NCBI GenBank assembly: GCA_937928385.1 | Contig: CALEZD010000125.1 | Location: 1 to 40,356, forward strand | Origin: an uncultured Bacteroidota bacterium | GTDB lineage: Bacteria; Bacteroidota; Bacteroidia; Chitinophagales; Chitinophagaceae | Direction: 5' to 3' | DNA length: 40,356 nucleotides | Part shown: one piece after another, positions 24,669 to 32,598 of the stretch | Numbering within the stretch: the stretch's first letter is position 1 | Layout: each line of letters starts with the position of its first letter | Program-made: the position numbers and the translations under genes | Notes under the pieces: generated by a model | Told to the model about the DNA's origin: nothing | Database searches by the model: none | The model's input: the letters and a program-made list of their open reading frames with translations, nothing else

Positions 24669-27600
24669 ATGACGAAAGATTTATTTAAACTAATAATAGC
24701 ATTACAAATGCTGTTGTTCCCCGCACTATGTTACGGGCAAGTAATAACACTAGGCACTTCCCGGAATTTCGTGCTCTTCACCTCGGTAGGAGCAGTAACC
24801 AATTCCGGTACCGCATACCTGACAAAACTAACAGGCAATGTAGGTAGCAACAGTGGCTCCAGCACCGGCTTCGGAAACGTAGACGGCGGCATGCATGACG
24901 GCGATGTAGTAAGCGGCGCCGCACAAACCGACCTGAACATTGCATATATCCAGCTAAACACGGCAACCCCGACAGCTGCCCTGGCGGCAGGACTTGGTGG
25001 TGGCCAAACACTTGTTGCAGGTGTATATTCTATACCTACTGCAGCCACACTTAATGGTGATATTATATTAAACGCGCAGGGTAACTCCAATGCTGTTTTT
25101 ATATTCCAGATAAACGGTGGATTCTCAACAGGCACTAATGCCAAGGTGAAATTAATCAATGGCGCACTGGCTTGTAATGTTTACTGGAAAACAGAAGGTG
25201 CCGTCAGTATTGGTACAGCAAGTACTATAAGAGGTACCATAGTAGCGCATAATGCTGCTATCGCATTCGGTGCATTAGATTCGCTGGAAGGAAGAGCTTT
25301 GTCTACCGGCGGTGCTGTTACACTGAACAGCTTAACTGCATTTACGCCTATTGGCTGTGGAAGCCCGGTACTAACCGGCCCGGTAGCACCTACACTGGGT
25401 GCTGTGGGTAGTTTTGCTTTGTTTACTTCTATCGGTCCTGTATCTAATGGAGGCGCTACCAGTTATATCACCGGTGATATAGGCTCTAACCTTGGTTCTG
25501 TTACAGGTTACAATCCATTGTTTGTAAACGGTACAATTCATACCCCTCCAAATGCAACAACTGCAGCCGCAGCTACAGCATTGACAGCTGCATACGGACA
25601 GTTGAATGCTTTACCTGTTGATATTACATTGTTGTATCCCGCTATATTCGGCCACAATCTTGTACTTACCCCACATACATATTTACTTAATGCAGCTACT
25701 ACGCTTACTGATACACTTTACCTCAATGCACAGGGAAACCCCAATGCAGTATTTGTCATTAACGTACACGGTGCCCTGAATACAATTGCGGGCGCCAAAG
25801 TGCGACTGATCAACGGTACACAAAGTAAAAACGTATACTGGAAAGTAAATGGTGCTGTAAACCTGGCTAATAACACAGTCTTTCACGGAACAGTTATCGC
25901 CAGTAGCGGAGCTATTGATATAACCTCCGGCGCTAAGTTTTATGGCCGTGCATTAACTACAACGGGTGCAATTACGACAAACGGAGATTCTATAAACGCC
26001 CCCGTTTTAGCTACTACAGGTACTATTACCGGCGACTCAACGGTGTGTGTTGGTTCAACCATTCAATTTACCGGTGTTGATACACCGGGTGTGTGGGGCG
26101 CTACAAATCCTCGTGCTACGGTTTCTTCTACAGGAGTTGTAACAGGTGTTTCTGCAGGTTTGGATACTATAACATACAGTGTAACAAATAATTTTGGTAC
26201 AGTAACTACTTCAAGGATCATTACAGTAATGCCAATGCCTAATGCAGGAACTATTTCCGGCCCTTCGGCTGTGTGTATCGGATCAGTTATTACATTAACT
26301 ACTTCCGGATCAGGTGGTACCTGGAGTGCCAGTAACATGTCAGCTACAGTCGTAAACGGATTGGTTACAGGTGTCTCGCAAGGCCTTGATACTATCATGT
26401 ACACAGTTACTAACTCATGTGGTACTGCGGTAGCTACTAAAACAGTTATGGTTAATCCTGTACCTAATGTAGCAAGTATACCAGACCAGACGGTTTGTAA
26501 CGGTGCACCTACCACAGCTGTTATTTTTACAGGAACTGTACCGGGCACAACATACTCATGGTCAAATAACAACACTTCAATTGGCCTCCCTGCCTCAGGT
26601 ACGGGCAACATACCGTCTTTTACAGCCATCAATACTTCCCTTATTGCCACAATTGCTACTATTATAGTAACACCTTCGGCTAATGGTTGTACAGGTACTG
26701 CCAGGAGTTTTACTATCACAGTAAAACCTTCTGCCAATGCAGCATCCATTGCAAATCAAACGGTTTGTAACGGCGCGCCTACTACTGCTGTTAATTTTAC
26801 AGGAACAGTTGCAGGTACTACCTTCACCTGGACAAATGACAATATAACAACCGGGTTGCCTGCTATTTCAGGTACGGGTATTATCCCTGTGTTTTTAGGT
26901 GCTAACAGCACAAATGTGCCAAATGTGTCCACTATTTCGGTTACCCCTACAGCTAATGGTTGTACAGGGCCTTCAAAAAGTTTTACAATTACAGTAAATC
27001 CTACACCAAATGTTGCACCGGTGGCTAACCAGGTGCTGTGTAATGGTGAAGCAACTACAGCAGTAATTTATACAGGCACTGTCGCAGGTACAGCTTTTTC
27101 CTGGACAAATAATAACAGCAGCATCGGTTTGCCTGCAACGGGCATGGGAAATATTCCGTCTTTTACAGCACGGAACAATACCAGTACTCCTTCAGTAGCG
27201 ACAATAACAATTACACCATCTGCCAACGGTTGTAGTGGCAATACCGGTACTTTTATGATTATGGTAAACCCTACTCCATATGTTGATTCTGTAATAAGCC
27301 AGGCAGTATGTAATGGCCTGTCAACAAAAGCGGTTGACTTTACAAGCACGGTGAATGGCACTACTTTTATGTGGGCTAACAACAACCCCTCTATTGGGTT
27401 AACTACTACAGGAACGGGTGATATCCCATCTTTTATAGCAGTCAACAATACTGATGCGCCTATAACAGCTACCATATCGGTAACGCCAATGGCCAATGGT
27501 TGCGAAGGCCCTGTTCGTACATTTACAATAACTGTAAACCGTACACCCGTAGCCCCGGTTATTTCATTGAAGACAACACCGGCTGTTTGTAATGTAACGT

Positions 27601-28316
27601 ACTTCAGAAACTTCGGTGCAGCTACATTGCCACCTTCAGGTGTAAACTATGCATGGACTACAAACAACGCCCAGATCTCTGACGTTGGAAATACACAACA
27701 ATATGCATTGGTTAACTTTAAAAATGCAGGAACTGCAACAGTAATACTAACAGCTACAGAAAACGGCACGGGTTGTATCAACACTGCTACCACCGATATA
27801 AGTGTAACGTCAAATGTAGCTGATGCGCCTGCACAGGTCATCTATTTCAATAAATCGTTTGTATGTCTTCAGAATAACGAAGAAGCATATGCATGGGGTT
27901 ACGATGATGCAAATTCACTGGCACCATCGTTGCTGGTGAGAGAAATCAACCAGGACTATGTAAATGCCACACCAGACCTGGTTAATAACAGGTATTGGGT
28001 GATGGTAAAGCACAATGGCTGTTTCCAGAAGACTTATTACAATAAGCCTGAAGAGGCACTGATGAAAAAACCAATAACAGAGGTTTCTGTATTCCCTAAC
28101 CCGGCAGACCAGCAGGTAAATGTTGCTGTAAAAACTACGGTAGAAGGTGATATACAAATGGAAGTATTCAGTTTGCTGGGCCGTAAAATGCACACTACTA
28201 CTGATGTAATTAAAAACCCTGTTGTTAATATTTCTTCATTTCCTGCGGGTGTGTACATTGTTGTATGCTACCGTGACAATGAGCGCATCTCTACAACAAG
28301 ATTTATTAAAAACTAA
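24669..28316 (+). CDS. Secreted multidomain protein: two DUF3494 (ice-binding-like) domains, Ig/PKD-like repeats, T9SS tail
   Basis: 1215 residues from the ATG at 24669, which yields a signal peptide (MTKDLFKLIIALQMLLFPAL, then CYGQ). DUF3494 domain 1 spans about 25-228 and domain 2 about 242-447; both have the beta-solenoid signatures (NAQGNSNAVFIFQINGGF / NAQGNPNAVFVINVHGAL and ACNVYWKTEGAVSIG / SKNVYWKVNGAVNLA). Two BIG2-like domains follow (about 450-598), then four PKD-like repeats beginning at 600, 690, 781 and 871, each with a xxQxVCNGxxTxAVxF start and a SANGC motif, then a further Ig-like domain. A Por_Secre_tail begins at 1140 (SVFPNPADQQVNVAV). DUF3494 proteins include ice-binding proteins, but many Bacteroidota members probably act as adhesins. 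Probably co-transcribed with the OmpA-type gene. Confidence 0.88.
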   Translation: MTKDLFKLIIALQMLLFPALCYGQVITLGTSRNFVLFTSVGAVTNSGTAYLTKLTGNVGSNSGSSTGFGNVDGGMHDGDVVSGAAQTDLNIAYIQLNTATPTAALAAGLGGGQTLVAGVYSIPTAATLNGDIILNAQGNSNAVFIFQINGGFSTGTNAKVKLINGALACNVYWKTEGAVSIGTASTIRGTIVAHNAAIAFGALDSLEGRALSTGGAVTLNSLTAFTPIGCGSPVLTGPVAPTLGAVGSFALFTSIGPVSNGGATSYITGDIGSNLGSVTGYNPLFVNGTIHTPPNATTAAAATALTAAYGQLNALPVDITLLYPAIFGHNLVLTPHTYLLNAATTLTDTLYLNAQGNPNAVFVINVHGALNTIAGAKVRLINGTQSKNVYWKVNGAVNLANNTVFHGTVIASSGAIDITSGAKFYGRALTTTGAITTNGDSINAPVLATTGTITGDSTVCVGSTIQFTGVDTPGVWGATNPRATVSSTGVVTGVSAGLDTITYSVTNNFGTVTTSRIITVMPMPNAGTISGPSAVCIGSVITLTTSGSGGTWSASNMSATVVNGLVTGVSQGLDTIMYTVTNSCGTAVATKTVMVNPVPNVASIPDQTVCNGAPTTAVIFTGTVPGTTYSWSNNNTSIGLPASGTGNIPSFTAINTSLIATIATIIVTPSANGCTGTARSFTITVKPSANAASIANQTVCNGAPTTAVNFTGTVAGTTFTWTNDNITTGLPAISGTGIIPVFLGANSTNVPNVSTISVTPTANGCTGPSKSFTITVNPTPNVAPVANQVLCNGEATTAVIYTGTVAGTAFSWTNNNSSIGLPATGMGNIPSFTARNNTSTPSVATITITPSANGCSGNTGTFMIMVNPTPYVDSVISQAVCNGLSTKAVDFTSTVNGTTFMWANNNPSIGLTTTGTGDIPSFIAVNNTDAPITATISVTPMANGCEGPVRTFTITVNRTPVAPVISLKTTPAVCNVTYFRNFGAATLPPSGVNYAWTTNNAQISDVGNTQQYALVNFKNAGTATVILTATENGTGCINTATTDISVTSNVADAPAQVIYFNKSFVCLQNNEEAYAWGYDDANSLAPSLLVREINQDYVNATPDLVNNRYWVMVKHNGCFQKTYYNKPEEALMKKPITEVSVFPNPADQQVNVAVKTTVEGDIQMEVFSLLGRKMHTTTDVIKNPVVNISSFPAGVYIVVCYRDNERISTTRFIKN
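26466..27542 (+). repeat. Four tandem PKD-like coding repeats, about 270 bp period
   Basis: Units start at 26466, 26736, 27009 and 27279. The protein units share CNG near residue 11, a TFxWTNNN-like core and a PSANGC or PTANGC turn. The spread of differences suggests old duplication, not recent slippage. Confidence 0.75.
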
Positions 28317-28339
28317 TTATCAACAATAAATATATAAAT

Positions 28340-30283
28340 ATGAAAAAGCTAATTTTATTGTTGATGATAGGCCATTCAGCCTTGTCAACATTAGCACAGA
28401 ATACAGATGTAAAGAATTACGTTACAGATAGTGAAATGTCCCGTTGGGTACTGGATGTAAACCTCCTGGGAGGTATATATGACCAGCAGATGGATATGGC
28501 CGTTACATCACCCAACTACCTTAACGGTATCAATATAAACCCGGGAACTATCGGGTTCAAAAAAGGTGGTGCGATGGGAGGTGATATCCAACTCGGTGTA
28601 TTCTTCGGCAAGGGCAAACATTTTGGGTTGGGTACCGGCCTTCTTTATTTACGGCAGTGGGGTTCGGTTACACTTGATAATTTCCATGCCGAATACCAGT
28701 CTGTAGATAACAATGGCTTTACTTTCAGGCAGGTTGTTTCTTCAAACAATTTTCACGAAAGGATACAAACAGACAATTTCAATATTCCCCTGGTGTTGAA
28801 ATTTAAAAGCAGGTTCTCTAAGCGTTGGGGTATCACCGCGGATGCAGGTGTATTGTTCAATCTTCAAATGAAGAATCGTTATTCTACCAATGCATCTTTT
28901 GATTACGAAGCCATTTATATGTTTGTAACGAATGATAACGGTACTGTAACACCGGTGTACGACAATGGAGTTATTCCGAATAATACTGATTTTTTAATTA
29001 CGAAAAATCACTACTCTAAGAATAATCCTTCAGGCAACGTTGAAAACTATTTCAATGAAAAGCGCGCGGCTGGTTATAATGTTGGCCTGGGCGTTCAGCC
29101 CGACAGGCAGAAAGGTGCTACTACTTATACCGCATCTACTGTAGGGTTCATATTTCAGCCCTCTGTCAATTATTTCCTGTCAGACCGTGTTGCTTTAAAT
29201 TTAGGAGGATTTTTCATGTATCAGCCATTTAAGAATGATGCTTCAGGCACCTACACTATGACTGGCAATCCGGGAGAATATAACTCGATAACAAATGCCG
29301 CTACAGATATACAAACCCAATCTTACGGTGGTAACCTGGGACTGCGTTTCTTCCTTGGCAAGAATGAGAACCGTATGAACATTACCGGTGCTAACCCATA
29401 CGACCCTACTATTTGCGGATTGTGTAATGGTAGCATCGCATTACACGGGCTTCAGCCGGGCGCGAACGCAGTAGTTAACTACAATGTAAAAGGCACGGAC
29501 GGGCCTGCCGCATACGCTGCGGTTGTTAACCAGGATGGAACAGTTGTGGTACCTAATTTGTGCGCAGGAAGTTATACAGACATCAAAGCGACAATTGGTA
29601 AAAAATCAGCAAGCACCGGTTCGGTTAAGTTAGCAGAACCTAAGCTGGTAATCGGCGATGTGGAAACAGTCAACCCCAGTGCCGCCGGTGAGTGTGATGG
29701 AGAAATCACTATATACGGCCTGACGGCGGGCCAGAAAGCGAACCTCACTTACACGGTCAATGGGGCAGCCAGTACAGTTACCGGTACTGTGTCTTCTGAT
29801 AATGCGCTTAGGGTAACAGGATTATGCGACGGAAATTATTCTAAGATGTCAGTTTCCAGCAATAATTGTGTCGCGGAAATCTTTAATCCAAGAACTGTTG
29901 TTTTGAGGGCGCCCGCTAAGCCGAAACCGGTTGAATATGTAGAAAATGATACATTAACACATGTGTTATTTGCTTTTGATGAATCAACGATACTGCCTGT
30001 GTCATACCGTCTTATTGATGAGGCATACGCGCAGTTGAAAGCTGACAATAATACTTACCTGGTGATTGACGGTAATACTGATATAGTAGGCAGCAGCGAG
30101 TACAATCAGAAATTGTCTGAGCGTCGCGCCAATGCGGTGAAAGAGTACCTTGTTAACAAGGGAATGAGCAGCTCAAGAATAGAAGTCAGGGGTAGTGGAT
30201 ACAGGGATCCTGTAGCAACAAACAGTACCGATAGCGGCAGGAGTAAAAACCGTCGTGCCGAAATGATTTTGAAAATCAGATAA
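28340..30283 (+). CDS. OmpA family outer-membrane protein with two Cys-containing repeat domains
   Basis: 647 residues. Signal peptide MKKLILLLMIGHSALSTLA. N-terminal part (about 25-345) is a predicted beta-barrel (GGDIQLGVFFGKGKHFGLGT, FKSRFSKRWGITADAGVLFN, GGNLGLRFFLGKN). Two repeats of about 80-90 residues follow, each with a C(D/N)GxIxxxGL opening and a (L)C(A/D)GxY turn (CNGSIALHGLQPG / CDGEITIYGLTAG), reminiscent of SprB-type repeats. The C-terminal OmpA domain (about 545-647) has FAFDESTILP, VIDGNTDIVGSSEYNQKLSE and RSKNRRAEMILKIR, and should bind peptidoglycan. It starts 23 bases after the DUF3494 gene and precedes a strong terminator, so it is the second gene of that operon; it may anchor or transport the large cargo. 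Confidence 0.85.
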   Translation: MKKLILLLMIGHSALSTLAQNTDVKNYVTDSEMSRWVLDVNLLGGIYDQQMDMAVTSPNYLNGININPGTIGFKKGGAMGGDIQLGVFFGKGKHFGLGTGLLYLRQWGSVTLDNFHAEYQSVDNNGFTFRQVVSSNNFHERIQTDNFNIPLVLKFKSRFSKRWGITADAGVLFNLQMKNRYSTNASFDYEAIYMFVTNDNGTVTPVYDNGVIPNNTDFLITKNHYSKNNPSGNVENYFNEKRAAGYNVGLGVQPDRQKGATTYTASTVGFIFQPSVNYFLSDRVALNLGGFFMYQPFKNDASGTYTMTGNPGEYNSITNAATDIQTQSYGGNLGLRFFLGKNENRMNITGANPYDPTICGLCNGSIALHGLQPGANAVVNYNVKGTDGPAAYAAVVNQDGTVVVPNLCAGSYTDIKATIGKKSASTGSVKLAEPKLVIGDVETVNPSAAGECDGEITIYGLTAGQKANLTYTVNGAASTVTGTVSSDNALRVTGLCDGNYSKMSVSSNNCVAEIFNPRTVVLRAPAKPKPVEYVENDTLTHVLFAFDESTILPVSYRLIDEAYAQLKADNNTYLVIDGNTDIVGSSEYNQKLSERRANAVKEYLVNKGMSSSRIEVRGSGYRDPVATNSTDSGRSKNRRAEMILKIR

Positions 30284-30306
30284 TTGTGTGAATAGTGGTG
30301 ATATGA

Positions 30307-30336
30307 AGAGGCTGTCAAACGACAGCCTCTTTTCTT
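30307..30336 (+). terminator. Rho-independent terminator of the DUF3494-OmpA operon
   Basis: Perfect 10-bp stem AGAGGCTGTC/GACAGCCTCT, loop AAAC, followed by TTTCTT, 23 bases after the stop codon. Confidence 0.92.
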
Positions 30337-30604
30337 ATGCCCTGTGCCTTGTTTTTAGAAATGGTTGAAGAACCTGTAGACTTGTGGGTGTTAAGGTATG
30401 AACTGTACCTGTTTACAAGGCCCTTGCCTGCAATATTTACATTGCTACAGGGGCTTGTATACCTGAAGGCTTTGGAAGCTTATAGCGCCTCGTGTACATC
30501 CCCTACGGTACATCAGCATCTACCAATAGTATATTCAGGATTTCCGGTTCGCCATCGATGGGCCGGAAATTATTTGTCAGAACTATTGTACGAATGTCTT
30601 CGTG
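30337..30604 (-). pseudogene. Decayed BlaI-type repressor gene with relic operator
   Basis: This stretch aligns with the intact blaI-like gene and its upstream region: 30536-30604 matches 23448-23516 without gaps at roughly 70% identity. Read on the minus strand the start codon position is ATA (30584-30586), followed by RPIDGEPEILNIL (intact copy KPTDGELEILNIL). A one-base shift then leads to CTVGDVHEAL-stop-ASKAF (intact CTVRDVHEVLEATKG) and KGLVNRYSS (intact KGLVKRDSTS). Similarity fades at the operon terminator near 30337, so the 3' third is gone, and there is no M56 gene beside it. The operator copy (30589-30604) reads TACGAATGTCTTCGTG, one base off the perfect dyad. The gene is clearly dead. 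Antisense open frames here are by-products. Confidence 0.85.
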
Positions 30605-30642
30605 GCAGACATATTCCGATGCAGGAAATATTGTAAAAAAAT

Positions 30643-30676
30643 AAAAAAGCATCCTGCTGTATCAGCAGGATGCTTT
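30643..30676 (-). terminator. Rho-independent terminator of rpsT
   Basis: Perfect 13-bp stem AAGCATCCTGCTG/CAGCAGGATGCTT with a 3-base loop, followed on the minus strand by a long T-run; 26 bases after the rpsT stop. Confidence 0.95.
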
Positions 30677-30701
30677 CAAATATGTTGTAGAACTATTGTA
30701 A

Positions 30702-30956
30702 TTAAGCTAAAGCAGCTACTTTCTTAACCAGGCCTGACTTCAGGTTGGCAGCTTTGTTCTTGTGAATAACGTTGCGTTTGGCCAGCTTATCTATCAAAGA
30801 GATAACTTTAGACACCTGCTCGGTAGCTTCTTTCTTATCAGTGATAGTTAAGAGGTTGCGTATAGCGTTACGGGTAGTTTTACCATAATAACGGTTACGG
30901 TCACGGCGGGCAGCGTTTTTCCTTACACTCTTCCTGGTAGACTTATGATTTGCCAT
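30702..30956 (-). CDS. rpsT: Small ribosomal subunit protein bS20
   Basis: 84 residues, very basic, all-helical: MANHKSTRKSVRKNAARRDR at the N-terminus, then TRNAIRNLLTI and the closing VIHKNKAANLKSGLVKKV, the usual S20 signature that packs against 16S rRNA. Length is typical. Monocistronic, with a strong TTTG-N18-TACCTTTG promoter in the 68-base gap upstream and a strong terminator downstream, as fits a highly expressed ribosomal gene. Confidence 0.97.
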   Translation of the reverse strand: MANHKSTRKSVRKNAARRDRNRYYGKTTRNAIRNLLTITDKKEATEQVSKVISLIDKLAKRNVIHKNKAANLKSGLVKKVAALA

Positions 30957-30980
30957 TAATTTATTAAATTTTTAAGGCTG

Positions 30981-31010
30981 CAAAGGTAAATTAAAAAAAT
31001 AGATTACAAA
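30981..31010 (-). promoter_or_regulatory. Promoter of rpsT
   Basis: Minus strand TTTG (31007-31010), 18-base spacer of A/T, TACCTTTG (30981-30988): exact consensus at both boxes, 25 bases before the start codon. Confidence 0.85.
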
Positions 31011-31024
31011 AATATTTTTAAGGC

Positions 31025-32107
31025 TTACATCGATTGGTTAGCATATATTTTCCTGCTGCGGTTTTCCATAGATACCTTTTTAGCGAAGAAAGCATCCAGT
31101 TTATCTTTGGGAATACGCAGGTTATAGGTCTCCTCGCTGTAAGTATTGTACTCAAACAGTTCATAATCAAGGTTCCAGCGCTGAAGTAGCTGCAACTCTA
31201 TTTCCAGCTCCTGGGCCAGCAACTGGGGGTACAGGGGTTCTGAAATGCGGACTATAGCCATAGATTTCAGTTCCTCATCGGTAAACATTGATTTTTTAAC
31301 CTTGGGCTTTTCCGCAGCTTTAACAGGCCTCACATAGCTTATTTCATCAGGAATATCTTCCCCTATATAGTAGGGCAGTTTCTCGAAAATGGTTGCCGTG
31401 GCTACGAAAGCCAGTACATGGCCCTGTGTTTCGCGGGGGAGGTAAGGCTTCAAATCCCAGAAATTGCGGCTGCCGGTGCGCTGAATGGCACGTAGTACCG
31501 GGCGCGGGCCGCTATTGTAGGCTGCTATTACCAGCAGCCAGTCGTCCAACTCCTCGTACAACTCCATCATGTACTTGCAGGCGGCGTTAGTAGAGCGCAA
31601 CCAGTCTTTGCGGTCGTCGCGGTTTTTATTGACCACCAGGCCCATTTCTTTGCCGGTGTACGACATAAACTGCCAGGGGCCAACAGCACCCACGCGGGAA
31701 CGTGCCGTATTGTTAAGAGCAGACTCTATAACAGCGAGGTATTTTAATTCTTTGGGTAGTTTATTTTCTTCCAGTACCGCATCTATCAGCGGAAATACTT
31801 TTTGCGAACGCTCCCTGACGGTAGTCAGTGTGCGGTTGTGCGACTTGAGGTATTTTTCCGTATAACCTGTAATGAACTTGACCTGGCTGCCGAAGTAGGC
31901 AGTGTCTATGGCATAAGGCACATGTTTGTACGATTTGGGTTTTGCGGCTTCCAGCGATGCTGCATATACTTTTGGATCCACCCCTTTCCTGATAACGATG
32001 GTATCACTTTTATACTTGTAAAAGCTATTGTCCAGGTCCTGCGACAGCGATGTGCCGTAAGTTGCGAACAGTAGAACAGGTATGAGTAATAAGCCGTTTA
32101 AACGCAT
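31025..32107 (-). CDS. Lytic transglycosylase (SLT/MltD-like)
   Basis: 360 residues from the ATG at 32107 (a TTG at 32119 is an unneeded extension); signal peptide MRLNGLLLIPVLLFATYGTS, cleavage near LSQ. The family 23 lysozyme-like domain (about 105-260) has the catalytic Glu128 in KYLAVIESALNN, then GAVGPWQFMSYTGKEMGL and VIAAYNSGPRPVLRAI. It cleaves peptidoglycan glycan strands in the periplasm, leaving 1,6-anhydro ends. No LysM repeat is recognisable; the C-terminal 100 residues (ELEIELQLLQRWNLDYELFE and RIPKDKLDAFFAKK) form a conserved Bacteroidota tail of unknown role. Confidence 0.9.
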   Translation of the reverse strand: MRLNGLLLIPVLLFATYGTSLSQDLDNSFYKYKSDTIVIRKGVDPKVYAASLEAAKPKSYKHVPYAIDTAYFGSQVKFITGYTEKYLKSHNRTLTTVRERSQKVFPLIDAVLEENKLPKELKYLAVIESALNNTARSRVGAVGPWQFMSYTGKEMGLVVNKNRDDRKDWLRSTNAACKYMMELYEELDDWLLVIAAYNSGPRPVLRAIQRTGSRNFWDLKPYLPRETQGHVLAFVATATIFEKLPYYIGEDIPDEISYVRPVKAAEKPKVKKSMFTDEELKSMAIVRISEPLYPQLLAQELEIELQLLQRWNLDYELFEYNTYSEETYNLRIPKDKLDAFFAKKVSMENRSRKIYANQSM

Positions 32108-32212
32108 TCTCTCGTACAATAATTGATTGTTGCCTTGCCTAAGACATGGGTTAAAAAAATTATTAGCTATAAATAAAATAAAAAAGGTCGAATTCTGCTA
32201 TCTGTGTGGATA

Positions 32213-32434
32213 TTATTTTATAGGCTTTTCGCTTTCTTTCATACCCGATTCAATTTCATCCTTTACACCTTTTTTGGCGTCGTTGAACTCACGGATACCT
32301 TTGCCTATACCGCGCGCCAGTTCAGGGATTTTCTTGCCACCAAACAGCACTATTACCACGATAAGGATAGTTATCCACTCGCCACCACTAGGCATTGAAA
32401 TCAAAAAAACGGGGTTGATTGCTAACAAAGACAT
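32213..32434 (-). CDS. tatA: Sec-independent protein translocase subunit TatA/TatE
   Basis: 73 residues. A short periplasmic N-terminus, a hydrophobic helix (WITILIVVIVLFGGKKIPEL) with the hallmark FGxxKIPELARGIGKGI hinge, then an amphipathic helix and a charged Lys/Glu-rich tail. It forms the pore of the twin-arginine translocase for folded proteins. tatC is not adjacent. The TAATTTTG element at 32470-32477 is the probable promoter, with TTTA near -33. Confidence 0.93.
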   Translation of the reverse strand: MSLLAINPVFLISMPSGGEWITILIVVIVLFGGKKIPELARGIGKGIREFNDAKKGVKDEIESGMKESEKPIK

Positions 32435-32469
32435 GTTTTAATAAATTGTATTTTAAAAACTGATTCTAA

Positions 32470-32477
32470 CAAAATTA
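32470..32477 (-). promoter_or_regulatory. -7 element of tatA
   Basis: Minus strand TAATTTTG, exact TAnnTTTG, 36 bases before the start codon. Confidence 0.5.
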
Positions 32478-32598
32478 TGATTTAAAACTGATTAAAGCAG
32501 TATAGCAGGGTGGATTTTAACTGTTTTTTCCGCACAGATGGTTAATAATCATGTTTTAAGACCTGTATATATGTTTTGTATTTTTTATATGATAATTT

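Noticed and set aside
26063..26749. 228-codon minus-strand frame in the DUF3494 gene
   Set aside because: Val/Pro-rich shadow of the Thr/Asn-rich Ig-like repeats.
26466..27542. Could the regular 270-bp repeats be a CRISPR or satellite array?
   Set aside because: They are coding repeats with PKD-like protein conservation and no short direct repeats with spacers.
30337..30636. 99-codon plus-strand open frame behind the OmpA terminator
   Set aside because: It is antisense to the recognisable blaI relic; its translation has no homology-like features.
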